Below, one piece after another: positions 20,501 through 27,915 of a stretch of DNA of 64,000 bases. Location: positions 806,001 to 870,000 of the forward strand of contig NZ_CP009754.1 in the NCBI RefSeq assembly GCF_000772045.1, written 5' to 3'. Positions within the stretch are counted from its first letter, which is position 1; every line of letters starts with the position of its first letter. The notes below the pieces were generated by a model that saw nothing but the letters and a program-made list of their open reading frames with translations, ran no database searches and was not told where the DNA came from. Source of the DNA: Streptomyces sp. CCM_MD2014. Its GTDB lineage: Bacteria; Actinomycetota; Actinomycetes; Streptomycetales; Streptomycetaceae. The translations under genes and the position numbers were made by a program.

Positions 20501-20662
20501 CCGTTCAGCGGTACCTATGTGGCTTCCGACGACCTGGGTCCGGTCATCGAAGGATTTCCGGCCGACAGCGAGCCAGGCTTCATCGCCTGGTCGGACCCGG
20601 ATGACGCGCAGAGTCTCTCAGAGCTGACCCAGACCGAGCCGGAGATACCGAGCCGGAGATGA
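20501..20662 (+). pseudogene. C-terminal fragment of an unrecognised protein
   Basis: A 53-codon open run reads PFSGTYVASDDLGPVIEGFP then GFIAWSDPDDAQSLSELTQ and ends at TGA 20660. It has protein-like acidic composition but no start; an in-frame TAG precedes it directly. Probably the tail of a truncated gene, bounded on its right by the transposase remnant. Confidence 0.35.
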
Positions 20663-20697
20663 GGCCATTCGGTGTCTGGGTCAGCGGTGTCGGACCC

Positions 20698-21105
20698 TCA
20701 CACTGACTGGTGCGGCCCGTCCGCACGGACGAGCCGGCCGTGACACATGAGGGCTGCGGCTATGCCGGCGAAAACGAGGACATGTTCTGCCTTGCGTTCG
20801 TAGCGGCGGTGAAGCCGCCGGCAGCCGGCGAGCCAGGGCACGGTCCTCTCCACAACCCATCGGTGGCGGCCGAGCCGCTGGGAGGGCTCGATCCCTTTGC
20901 GGCGATGCGGTGGCGGATACCCCGCTTGGGGTGCCATTGGCGCAGATGGTCGTAGTCGTAACCTTGGTCGGCGTGCAGCTTCGCCGCCCGGCAGCGGTTG
21001 CGGTCGGAGGCCCGGGCTTTGGGCAGGGAGAGCTCCCGGTCCACCAGGGCCCGGCCCGAGCTGGTGGCGTAGGCGGCGAACACCCATGGTCGGCCGACCC
21101 CGGCC
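20698..21105 (-). mobile_element. Chimeric transposase remnant (IS701-type joined to IS5-type)
   Basis: Minus-strand debris. From ~21105 a segment reads WVFAAYATSSGRALVDREL, typical of the IS701 family. At ~20981 it changes to KLHADQGYDYDHLRQW and RGIRHRIAAKG, the C-terminal DDE part of an IS5-family transposase. One base is missing near 20905, after which RKGIEPSQRLGRHRWVVERT and the rest continue in another frame to the stop at 20698. The join of two families and the frameshift show that this is not functional. Confidence 0.75.
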
Positions 21106-21266
21106 GAGGTGGTGCCGGCACGCTGCGCGCATCCTTGCCACGTGGGGGTGAGCGTGAGCGTGCCGGCTGCCCCTGGCCTGCCGTGCGAGTCCCCGCCGTT
21201 GCCCCGGGTCGTGGTCCTGCGGGGCCACCGCACCCGGTGTCGGCCCGGCGTGCCAACATCGTCCGG

Positions 21267-21572
21267 ATGACCGACAGCTACTCACACGACAGCCATGAAG
21301 ACGCCGTCCACATGGTGGCCGAACTGCTGGAAGCCGACTTCGGAGACTGGGAGTTGGCCTCAGTGAAGCAATGGGCGGCTGCCCGGCCCGGCTGGGAGTG
21401 CGGCGGAGCGGGCGACGGCCGGGTGACGCTCGTCTCGGGCCGTGCGGGTATCTCGTTGGTCCTTGATGCGGGCAAGGGTCGGGCGGCCGACCGCCATTCC
21501 CTCGGGCATCTCCCCCAGTGGGCGCTTGGCACATCATCGCCTACCCGCGTAGGCCCCCAGGTGGCGCGGTAA
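21267..21572 (+). CDS. Hypothetical small protein
   Basis: 101 residues from ATG 21267. The first ~70 residues look like a real soluble domain (HEDAVHMVAELLEADFGDWE, ASVKQWAAARPGWECG, GRVTLVSGRAGISLVLDAG). The last ~25 residues are of lower quality and may come from an insertion that replaced the original end. No strong Shine-Dalgarno is visible. I do not recognise the family. It lies inside the segment bounded by the panD-leader repeats. Confidence 0.4.
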   Translation: MTDSYSHDSHEDAVHMVAELLEADFGDWELASVKQWAAARPGWECGGAGDGRVTLVSGRAGISLVLDAGKGRAADRHSLGHLPQWALGTSSPTRVGPQVAR

Positions 21573-21837
21573 CCGGCTGCCCTGCAGACCCGGGACCAGC
21601 CCCGCTCGCGGGCGCGGGTGATCATGACGCAGTAGGTCACGCGAAGGGCCGCCTCAGTGGAGTCGGCTGCGGCTTCGGTCTCGGTATCGGAAATAGCGAC
21701 GGTGCCGAAACCGGGGCCCATGGCGCCAGCGCATGCCGCGGACGAGCGCCGAGTAACGCAGCGAACGTCCCAAGCGGGAGCCAGGCACCTGTGTCCAGGT
21801 CCCCATCATGACGGCCACCTGGACAGCAAGCCGGGAC

Positions 21838-21971
21838 GCTCCCGCACCCGATGCTGACCGTTTGCTGACCCGAGTGGGCCTATCAAACCTCTGACCTGCA
21901 AAAACACCCTAATGCTAGATCTGGGACTTGAACATGGTGCGCAGCATGTCTGACTCCTGAAGACGGCTCCC
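21838..21971 (-). repeat. 135-bp direct repeat, copy B (panD leader)
   Basis: Partner of 18749-18884, same orientation, 3.09 kb away. It contains ATG 21947 to TAG 21915 encoding MLRTMFKSQI, one residue different from copy A. The sequences outside the repeat differ completely. Confidence 0.85.
21915..21947 (-). pseudogene. panD: panD 5'-end fragment B (ten codons then stop)
   Basis: Encodes MLRTMFKSQI then TAG, with the same GGAG-N7-ATG spacing as copy A. Both copies are cut at the same codon, so the break predates the duplication or is a fixed junction. Confidence 0.75.
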
Positions 21972-22210
21972 GAGCAGACGTCCCGCCCGATCTTGTGTGC
22001 GAGGCAGGCTGCGGTGACACTGCGGACCAGGCGCTTGTCCGGGTAGCCGTCTCGGACAGGTCGCCGTGCGCCGGACCGCCGCGCGCGGTCACTGGATCTG
22101 GTGCGCTCCGGAAACCGGTGTGCGCGTTAGCGTGATCCTCTGCCGCATGGAGTGTCCATCGGCCGGGTCGGCCCGCGCATGGGTCTGCGACGGAGAGTGA
22201 CGGAACCGCG

Positions 22211-22618
22211 ATGAGTGAACTGACGAAGCCCGAGGTCGACGTCCCGGAGGGTGCTGCGCCTGCCGAACTGACCGTCCGGGACCTGGTCGTCGGGGACGGG
22301 GCCGAGGCGAAGCCGGGCACGGTGGTCAGGGTCCACTACGTCGGGGTGACCTTCGAGACCGGGAAGGAGTTCGACTCCTCCTGGGACCGTGACCAGCCGT
22401 TCAAGTTCACTCTGGGCGGCGGCAGGGTCATCAAGGGCTGGGACCGAGGATTGAGGGGGATGAGGGTCGGCGGTCGGCGCGAGATCGTCGTTCCCCCGCG
22501 TCTCGGCTACGGCAACCAGTCGCCCTCGACGTTGATTCCGGCGGGCTCGACCCTGGTCTTCGTGGTCGACCTGCTCGACTTGTACTCCAGCACAGGCGGC
22601 TGGAGCAGCGCCCGCTGA
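22211..22618 (+). CDS. FKBP-type peptidyl-prolyl isomerase
   Basis: 135-residue cytoplasmic FKBP with a ~30-residue acidic N-terminal extension and no signal peptide. The FK506-binding fold spans residues ~25-130 with PGTVVRVHYVGVTFETGKEF, SSWDRDQPFKFTLGGGRVIKG, the loop GWDRGLRGMRVGGRREIVVP, YGNQSPSTLIPAGSTLVFVVDLL. Active-site positions (Y in HYVG, the F-x-F strand, V-I-K-G-W, the terminal F) are retained. It catalyses proline cis-trans isomerisation in protein folding. It stands alone just outside the right panD-leader repeat. The C-terminal tail (YSSTGGWSSAR) is unusual but short. Confidence 0.93.
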   Translation: MSELTKPEVDVPEGAAPAELTVRDLVVGDGAEAKPGTVVRVHYVGVTFETGKEFDSSWDRDQPFKFTLGGGRVIKGWDRGLRGMRVGGRREIVVPPRLGYGNQSPSTLIPAGSTLVFVVDLLDLYSSTGGWSSAR

Positions 22619-22949
22619 CCCGGACCGTTCCTGCTTCCGCCCCTCGCCCCAGGCATTACCGTCATGGCTTCGGCGAGGATCCGGCGCTGCAGGAGGACCA
22701 CCAGGCCCTCGCGCAGTCCTTCGGCAAGGACGGTCCGCAGAGCGTCGTGCGGGACTGCGAACGGTCCAGGGCGTAGCTCGTCCGCCCCGACCAGACAACG
22801 GGGAGCGGCAGGTCCACGCGATCCGGCCGGCCAGCCGCGAACGCGCCGCCGTTGAACAGAGGCTCCGCCACCTAAGAGGTCGTTTCCTTCGGGTGCGGTG
22901 CTCCAGGACGGCGGTAGACAGCTGTGGTGTTGGCCTTGATCATCGGCGG
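22619..22949. other. Intergenic stretch, possible remnant
   Basis: About 330 bp between the FKBP gene and the SMI1-like gene. A plus-strand run near 22665-22775 (EDPALQEDHQALAQSFGKDG then QSVVRDCERSRA, stop) has a protein-like look but no start and no recognised family. No hairpin terminator stands out. Confidence 0.3.
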
Positions 22950-23279
22950 GTGACCGACGACGAGATAGTGGAACAAGTTCGGGGCTATGCGAGAGCCCAG
23001 GAGCTACCGCCGCCTGCGCCTCCCCAGGCGGTTGCTGAGGTTGAGGCCGTCGTGGGGTACCCCATGCCGGAGTTGCTGCGGCGTTTGTATCTGGAAGTCG
23101 CCAACGGCGGCTTCGGTCCGGACGGAAGCATTCTGTCCCTGATCGACGTGGGCGAGTGGTACAGCGATGAAGAGTCGCTCCTCCAGCTTGTACGTGACTG
23201 GTGTTCGGAGTCCGATCCGGAACCTCCGCTCCAGCCGCTTCATGTACCACCGCTGGTGACACTAGTACTCCAGTCGTAG
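22950..23279 (+). CDS. Short SMI1/KNR4 (SUKH)-like protein, probably truncated
   Basis: 109 residues from GTG 22950; the frame stays open upstream to ATG 22893. Residues ~15-95 match the start of SMI1/KNR4 (SUKH) domains: AVAEVEAVVGYPMPELLRRLY, LEVANGGFGPDGSILSLID, then an acidic helix. SUKH proteins are typically ~150-170 residues and often serve as immunity proteins against polymorphic toxins; here the C-terminal strands are missing and the frame ends in an unrelated tail (VPPLVTLVLQS) next to the sequence ACTCCAGTCGTAG, suggesting a break. No toxin gene is adjacent. Function after truncation is doubtful. Confidence 0.6.
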   Translation: MTDDEIVEQVRGYARAQELPPPAPPQAVAEVEAVVGYPMPELLRRLYLEVANGGFGPDGSILSLIDVGEWYSDEESLLQLVRDWCSESDPEPPLQPLHVPPLVTLVLQS

Positions 23280-23302
23280 ATCGTGACCTGACATAGCGTC
23301 AT

Positions 23303-23959
23303 CTACATTGAATCGGCTTGCTCGGCGGCGTCGAACGCGGGCGCGAGCGGGGCCAGCGCAGTGCGGAGCTGGTCGGACAGTGAGCCGGAGGGCACGACCA
23401 GTCCTCCGGCAGCGAAACTCTCGGCGGCCTCTGCGTTCTGGGCCGGCCGGAGCCAGCCCTCCAGCGCGATGCGAACTGCCGCGGCCACGCTTGCCGCGAG
23501 GACGCGGGCCGCGTGCGCTTCAGCGTCGTCTAGGCGTTCGGCGATCACCGCCGTGAGAGGGGGCTCGATGCCGGCGGTGGTATCGAGGAACGCGTCGCGC
23601 AGCGCGGTCTGAGTGGTGATCAGCAGCAGCGCCTTGTGTTCGCGCTCGCCGGTGTTCGTGTACTGCTCGACCACTGCTTCGGTGATGGCCTCAGCCAGGC
23701 GCACTCCTGCAGGCCGGGCCGCGACCGCCGCCGCGATGCGCACCTCCCGGTCCGCGGTAACGGCAGAGACGATCGCCTGCTCGCGGCTGGCGAAGTAGTT
23801 GTTGTAGGTGCGCGGCGAGACCCCGGCCGCTTCGGCGATGTCCTCGACCCGCACCTGGTCGGGTCCGCGCTCCATGGCTAGGCGCAGGGCCGCCTCGCGT
23901 AGCGCATCGCGCGTGGCCTGCTTCTTCCGCTCCCGCAGCCCTGGTGGTGGTGTCGTCAC
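23303..23959 (-). CDS. TetR-family transcriptional regulator
   Basis: 218 residues from GTG 23959; in-frame codons upstream run into the iteron array, so this start is preferred although it lacks a Shine-Dalgarno and may be leaderless. The N-terminal HTH (residues ~8-55) reads RERKKQATRDALREAALRLA, then VRVEDIAEAAGVSPRTYNNYFASREQAI, a classic TetR DNA-binding domain. The all-helical C-terminal part (residues ~60-218) would bind an unknown ligand or dimerise. It is divergent from the TIM-barrel gene across a 133-bp gap with four 16-bp repeats that are the obvious operators, so it most likely represses both genes. Confidence 0.92.
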   Translation of the reverse strand: MTTPPPGLRERKKQATRDALREAALRLAMERGPDQVRVEDIAEAAGVSPRTYNNYFASREQAIVSAVTADREVRIAAAVAARPAGVRLAEAITEAVVEQYTNTGEREHKALLLITTQTALRDAFLDTTAGIEPPLTAVIAERLDDAEAHAARVLAASVAAAVRIALEGWLRPAQNAEAAESFAAGGLVVPSGSLSDQLRTALAPLAPAFDAAEQADSM

Positions 23960-23982
23960 GGCGTCAGCGTTCCACGCAGGGC

Positions 23983-24043
23983 TGCGTGCGCGCAAACTTG
24001 CGTGCGTGCAAACTTGCGTGTACGCAAAGTTGCGTGCACGCAT
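23983..24043. promoter_or_regulatory. Four tandem 16-bp operator iterons
   Basis: Units start at 23983, 23999, 24015 and 24031 with consensus TGCGTGYRYGCAAAST; the fourth is cut after 13 bases. Each contains a near-palindrome such as TGCGTGCACGCA. The 16-bp period places the sites on gradually rotating DNA faces, suggesting stacked binding of TetR dimers between the divergent genes. Confidence 0.8.
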
Positions 24044-24092
24044 TTTTCCTGTCAGCCTCGACCTGATCGAGACCGACAGAGAGGACGTCACC

Positions 24093-25118
24093 ATGCGAGC
24101 AAGAGGAATGACCTACGACACCGGATTCGTCGTGCACGGCCAGATATCCCGCGAGCACTTCGACCCCGCGGTGGTCCGGCGCGAGCTCGCCATCATTCGT
24201 GACGACCTGCACTGCAACGCGATCCAGATCATCGGCGGCGACCCGGATCGACTGGAACTGGCCGCCGGTGCCGCCGCCGAGCTCGGCCTGGAGGTCTGGT
24301 TCTCGCCCTACCCGCTGGAGCTGGATCCGCAGCAGATCCTCACGCTTTTCCGCGACTGCGCCGAGCGAGCGGAACGGCTCCGGCAGCAGGGGGCCACCGT
24401 CGTGTTCGTCGCAGGGGTCGAGCTGAGCGTGATGAACCGCGGGTTCCTGCCCGGAGAGAGCCCCGAGGAACGGGTCGAGCAGCTGATGAGCCAACCCGAG
24501 CGGCGGGCCGAAGCGATGCGCGAGCTCGGCGTGCGCATCAACGCATTCCTCCGCGACGCCGCGGCCACGGTCCGCGAGCGCTTTCAAGGCAAGCTCACCT
24601 ACTCATCCATCCAGTTCGAGCAGGTCGACTGGACTCCCTTCGACATGGTGACGTTCGAGCTGATCCGCTCCGCCGAGGTCGCCCACCGGTTCCGGGACGC
24701 TGTGCGCACCCTGGCCCAAGGCCCGAAGCCGCTCGCCATCACCGGGTTCGGCACCGCGGCCTACCGCGGCGCGGGAGACCGCGGTGGGCGAGTGCTGGAA
24801 GTGGTCGAGTACGACCCAGAGACCAAGGCCCCTCTACGGCTGAACGGCATATACGAGCGTGACGAGGCCGGCCAGGCCGCATATCTGAGCGAACTGCTGG
24901 AGATCTTCGAGACCGAGGGCGTGGACAGCGCGTTCGTGTTCTTGTTCGCCCTACCTGGCTACCCGCATCGCCCGGACGGCGACCCCAGGGACGACTTGGA
25001 CCGGGCTGGCCTGGGCATCGTCAAACTCCTCGAAGGGCGCCGGGGGCAGACCTACCCCGACATGGAATGGGAACCCAAGGCCGCCTTCACGGCAGTGGCG
25101 CAGCGGTATCGGAGGTGA
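24093..25118 (+). CDS. TIM-barrel glycosidase-like protein (often annotated abortive infection protein)
   Basis: 341 residues from ATG 24093, after GAGAGGA. It resembles a Streptomyces family usually labelled abortive infection protein, whose sequence looks like a TIM-barrel glycoside hydrolase: MRARGMTYDTGF, REHFDPAVVRRELAIIRDDL, CNAIQIIGGDPDRLELAA, GLEVWFSPYP, ATVVFVAGVELSVMNRGFLP, LTYSSIQFEQVDWTPFDMV, PLAITGFGTAAYRGAGDRGG, ESAF-type last strands. In related proteins the second barrel Glu is in TEFGT; here the motif is ITGFGTA, so a potential catalytic acid is replaced by Gly. No signal peptide. Regulated by the divergent TetR. Substrate unknown; the phage-defence label is not supported by anything visible. 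Confidence 0.7.
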   Translation: MRARGMTYDTGFVVHGQISREHFDPAVVRRELAIIRDDLHCNAIQIIGGDPDRLELAAGAAAELGLEVWFSPYPLELDPQQILTLFRDCAERAERLRQQGATVVFVAGVELSVMNRGFLPGESPEERVEQLMSQPERRAEAMRELGVRINAFLRDAAATVRERFQGKLTYSSIQFEQVDWTPFDMVTFELIRSAEVAHRFRDAVRTLAQGPKPLAITGFGTAAYRGAGDRGGRVLEVVEYDPETKAPLRLNGIYERDEAGQAAYLSELLEIFETEGVDSAFVFLFALPGYPHRPDGDPRDDLDRAGLGIVKLLEGRRGQTYPDMEWEPKAAFTAVAQRYRR

Positions 25119-25140
25119 CAGGCCCCGCGCACGGTGACCA

Positions 25141-25183
25141 CTGCTCGGGATCTGCACTGCGCCGCAGTGCAGATCCCGAGCAG
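25141..25183. repeat. Perfect 43-bp palindrome (21-bp arms, 1-nt centre)
   Basis: The left arm CTGCTCGGGATCTGCACTGCG is exactly complementary to the right arm, with a single C between. It ends one base before the ATG of the IS701-like remnant and begins 22 bp after the preceding stop codon. It may be two abutting insertion-sequence ends or a hairpin terminator. Confidence 0.9.
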
Positions 25184-25553
25184 ATGGAAGCGGTATTCGC
25201 CGCAGACGTCGCACCGGTCTACCGCCGCCGCGACCTGCGGGCCAACGGAGTGTTGGACCTGCGCGGGTTACTGATGCCAGGCGTTTCGGGCAACTGCTGG
25301 TCGATCGCGGAGGCAGTCGGCCTGGACTGGCCGTATCGCCTGCACCACCTGCTCGAACGCGCCCGCTGGGAGGAGGACGCCGCGAGAGACGTGGTGCGCG
25401 CGTTCCTGGCCCGGCGCCTCGGCGCCGACGGCGGGGTCCTGATCTTCGACGAGACGGGGCAGGCGAAGAATGGGGACGAAGACCGCGGCCGTGGGCCGGC
25501 AGTATTCCGGCACGACGGGCCGGGTCGAGAACGTGATCGTCGCGGCGTCGTAG
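25184..25553 (+). pseudogene. IS701-family transposase, N-terminal half, frameshifted
   Basis: ATG 25184 directly follows the palindrome. The frame reads DVRLRGLLMP-like family sequence (here LDLRGLLMPGVSGNCWSIAE), LHHLLERARWEEDAARDVVR and GVLIFDETGQAKNG, the first catalytic Asp block of IS701-type transposases. An extra G near 25473 shifts the frame; the continuation GTKTAAVGRQYSGTTGRVEN ends at TAG 25551. The second half (the AYATSSGRALVDREL region) is absent here, although a fragment of that kind lies at ~21.1 kb. Confidence 0.8.
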
Positions 25554-25701
25554 CGGGGTGGAGCCTGCGGCAGCCGGCCAGCCAGTCCGCACTGGGGGTA
25601 GCCGGTGGTCGGAAGGTGGGGGTAGCACTGTCGCCGTGCCCGGCCGTACGCAGCTAGTTTCGTTGCCGACCGCCAGCGTCCGAGGACTTGGAGCCACCGA
25701 C

Positions 25702-26427
25702 ATGACGATGCGCGTTCGCTCACTCTGGACCGTCCTTGCGGCCGGGCTGGCTGCAGCCGGGCTCAGCGGTTGCGGCCCCGGGGAGACCTTCGAGGACGAC
25801 GCGTCGCTGCGGGAGGAGGTCACGTCGGTCCGGCTGGAGACCGGAACCGGCAGCGTCACGCTCCGCGGCAGAGAGGACCTCGACGAGATCACCGTGCACC
25901 GCGAGATCACTTACCACGGGGACAAACCCGATGGAGCGACCCACCGGGTCGATGAGGGGCGGTTGACCCTCGATGGCTGCGGCGACGACTGCAAGGTGGA
26001 CTACACGGTGGACGTACCCGCCGGGGTGACGGTCGACGGCGAGACGTCGAAGGGCGATGTCAGTCTGTCCGAGGTGGGACCGGTGGACCTCAAGACGGGC
26101 TCCGGTGACGTCACCTTGGAAGGAGTGGCCGGCGAGGTGAAGGCCCGGACCTCCAACGGGAACATCGACGGGAAGGACCTGCGGGGCAGCCGGATCGACG
26201 CGGAGACCTCCAACGGCGAGATCGACCTGACCCCCGGGAAGGCACTGGACATCCGCGCCAAGACAACGAACGGCGGGCTCACGCTCAACCTCCCCGACAG
26301 CAGTTACCGGATCTCGGTGAAGACCGGCAACGGGGACAAGGACATCGGTGTCCGCAACGACCCGTCCGGTGACCACCGGATCGAACTCACCACCGGCAAC
26401 GGAGACGTATCCGTCAACCCCGCTTGA
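25702..26427 (+). CDS. DUF4097-type lipoprotein
   Basis: 241 residues from ATG 25702, preceded by GGAG. The N-terminus is a lipoprotein signal (basic MTMRVRS, hydrophobic core, lipobox LSGC at ~residues 22-25), so the mature protein should be anchored on the outer face of the membrane. The rest is a right-handed beta-repeat of the DUF4097 (putative adhesin) type with recurrent short units: TGTGSVTLRG, ETSKGDVSLSEVG, KTGSGDVTLEGVAG, RTSNGNIDGKDL, ETSNGEIDLTPG, KTTNGGLTLNLP, KTGNGDKDIG, TTGNGDVSVN. Function unknown. It converges on the phospholipase gene. Confidence 0.88.
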   Translation: MTMRVRSLWTVLAAGLAAAGLSGCGPGETFEDDASLREEVTSVRLETGTGSVTLRGREDLDEITVHREITYHGDKPDGATHRVDEGRLTLDGCGDDCKVDYTVDVPAGVTVDGETSKGDVSLSEVGPVDLKTGSGDVTLEGVAGEVKARTSNGNIDGKDLRGSRIDAETSNGEIDLTPGKALDIRAKTTNGGLTLNLPDSSYRISVKTGNGDKDIGVRNDPSGDHRIELTTGNGDVSVNPA

Positions 26428-26588
26428 CCTCTCCCACCGGCTCCGGACTCGGTGGCGGACCGTCGTTCACTTCCGCCGGCGCTCGGTCTCCGCGAAGAAC
26501 TCGTCGATCGGAGTCGCACGCCCGGGCTCATGCCGTCCGTCCCGGCCTGTGAACGCGCCGCTTGTTTCCGCGTACGCCATCGGCAGCC

Positions 26589-26620
26589 GGCCCGGCTCGC
26601 CCCGCTGGGCGAGCCGGGCC
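26589..26620. terminator. Bidirectional terminator hairpin
   Basis: GGCCCGGCTCGCCC pairs perfectly with GGGCGAGCCGGGCC around a 4-nt loop, between the convergent lipoprotein and phospholipase genes. Confidence 0.85.
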
Positions 26621-26637
26621 GTTGCACCGACGAGGGA

Positions 26638-27123
26638 TCAGGCGGCGAGCCCGCCGTCCAAGGCGGCAGAGCGGCCGAACTTGTCCACCGCCTGGTAATA
26701 CGTCCAGGCCGTCGCGTCGCACGCCGTCTTCTGCGCACCGCTGTAGCGGGCGCACACCCTCTTCAGGTCCGCGTAGAAGGCACTGTCCAGGCGCGCCTTG
26801 TTCGCGTCGAAGGTGCCCGCCGCCTTGTAGTTGCGGTACCCGAAGTCGTGCCGGGCACAGGAGGTCTGGAAGGGGAAGCCGAAGGGGTTGTCGGGAGACG
26901 AGGAGCAGTAGTCCGTGGACCAGTCGAACCCGTAGGCGCTCCAGGCGCCCTGGTTGGCACGGGCCGCGACCCAGGCGTTGTAACTGCTCGCGTCCGTCTG
27001 GGTCCAGCTGCTGAGCACCTTCGCCTTGTCGGCCGGTGCGGCGGAGGCCGGTGCGGCGGAGGCTCCGATCGCGAGAGCGACGCAGGCCGCGCTGACGGCA
27101 AAGGCGGAGAGTCTACGGTGCAT
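26638..27123 (-). CDS. Secreted prokaryotic phospholipase A2
   Basis: 161 residues from ATG 27123, preceded by GGAGG; an upstream in-frame extension is ignored because the signal peptide begins here. Signal peptide: MHRRLSAFAVSAACVALAIG through ASAAPASA. The mature ~125-residue domain has the prokaryotic PLA2 signature SCARHDFGYRNYK with the His-Asp pair, four cysteines placed for the two disulfides of the S. violaceoruber enzyme, and YGFDWSTDYCSSSPDNPFGF as the Ca-binding segment. It hydrolyses the sn-2 acyl bond of phospholipids outside the cell. It is separated by ~145 bp from the operon upstream and is probably independent of the peptide cluster. Confidence 0.93.
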   Translation of the reverse strand: MHRRLSAFAVSAACVALAIGASAAPASAAPADKAKVLSSWTQTDASSYNAWVAARANQGAWSAYGFDWSTDYCSSSPDNPFGFPFQTSCARHDFGYRNYKAAGTFDANKARLDSAFYADLKRVCARYSGAQKTACDATAWTYYQAVDKFGRSAALDGGLAA

Positions 27124-27267
27124 GATGCTTCCTCCAGCGAGAGTGACACTGACAGTGGCGATGTGCATACGGTTCGTACTGGGTGGACGGCGCCGTCGGT
27201 TCGGACCGGCCCGCCGACGGACTGGAAAGGTGTGGACCGTGGCGGTGCGCGGGCGTGCTCGTGACGC

Positions 27268-27885
27268 TCAGGAGCCGTCGCGGTCGCGTTCCTGCCACAC
27301 GACGGAGACGACCCAGCCCGGCTGCCAAGGCGCGTCGACGTACCGAACGGTCCGCGCCACACCGGTTGTTCGCGGTTCACCGCACGGCCCGCGGGAGACG
27401 GCACCTGCGGCCGCCGCGAGCCTGGCCGGCTTGCGGGCGGCCCGCAGCGCCTCACGGTCACGCCCGGCGGCCAGGGCGAGGCCCAGGCCGACCGGTGTCT
27501 CCGCCAGGGCGTGGACCGCCCGGTCGCCCTGCCGGACGGACGCGAAGTACACCGGGGACGTCGGACCGCCGTTCGCCAAGGCTGCGGTGCACCCGTGGAC
27601 GACGCCGCAGTACGGGCACGGTCCGTCGTCGATCGCGACGCCGTCCGGGTCCGCGGCCCCCAGCGCGCCGGACAGCAGGAGCCCCAGCCCGGCACGGCTC
27701 TCCCCCGCCCACCCGGTCGGGTGCGAGGTGAGGTGGTGGGTGTGCAGTTCGACCGTGGAGATGGGGCGGTTCACCACCGGCGGCGCGGCCGTGAGGTCGA
27801 GCGGGCGCGCGAGCAGCGGTGCATGCGCTCGCGCCCATCCGCCGTCCGGGTTCGTGGGCGGCAAACGGAATCCGCTCTCGTCCAT
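27268..27885 (-). CDS. Degenerate 4'-phosphopantetheinyl transferase-like protein
   Basis: 205 residues from ATG 27885 with GGAGGA upstream. The layout resembles the first half of a Sfp-type PPTase: a helical region, then DDGPCPYCGVVHGCTAALA (compare CPRCGGPHGRP in actinobacterial Sfp proteins), a strand region VYFASVRQGDRAVHALAE, then TPVGLGLALAAG where true enzymes have VGxDxE. Both acidic Mg ligands are gone, and no W-x-x-K-E motif follows. It is therefore probably not a transferase; a carrier-protein binding or regulatory role is possible. It is the last gene of the NRPS operon, 30 bp after the protease. A true PPTase is encoded at 56.0 kb. Confidence 0.6.
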   Translation of the reverse strand: MDESGFRLPPTNPDGGWARAHAPLLARPLDLTAAPPVVNRPISTVELHTHHLTSHPTGWAGESRAGLGLLLSGALGAADPDGVAIDDGPCPYCGVVHGCTAALANGGPTSPVYFASVRQGDRAVHALAETPVGLGLALAAGRDREALRAARKPARLAAAAGAVSRGPCGEPRTTGVARTVRYVDAPWQPGWVVSVVWQERDRDGS

Positions 27886-27915
27886 GGCGTCGCTCCTCCG
27901 GGTGGGTGGGGTGAA

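Noticed and set aside
23983..24043. CRISPR array
   Set aside because: The 16-bp units are directly adjacent with no spacers and lie between divergent genes; they are operator iterons.
25141..25183. Simple intrinsic terminator of the TIM-barrel gene
   Set aside because: Position would allow it, but 21-bp perfect arms with a 1-nt loop and direct contact with the transposase start codon make an insertion-sequence origin at least as likely; left unassigned.
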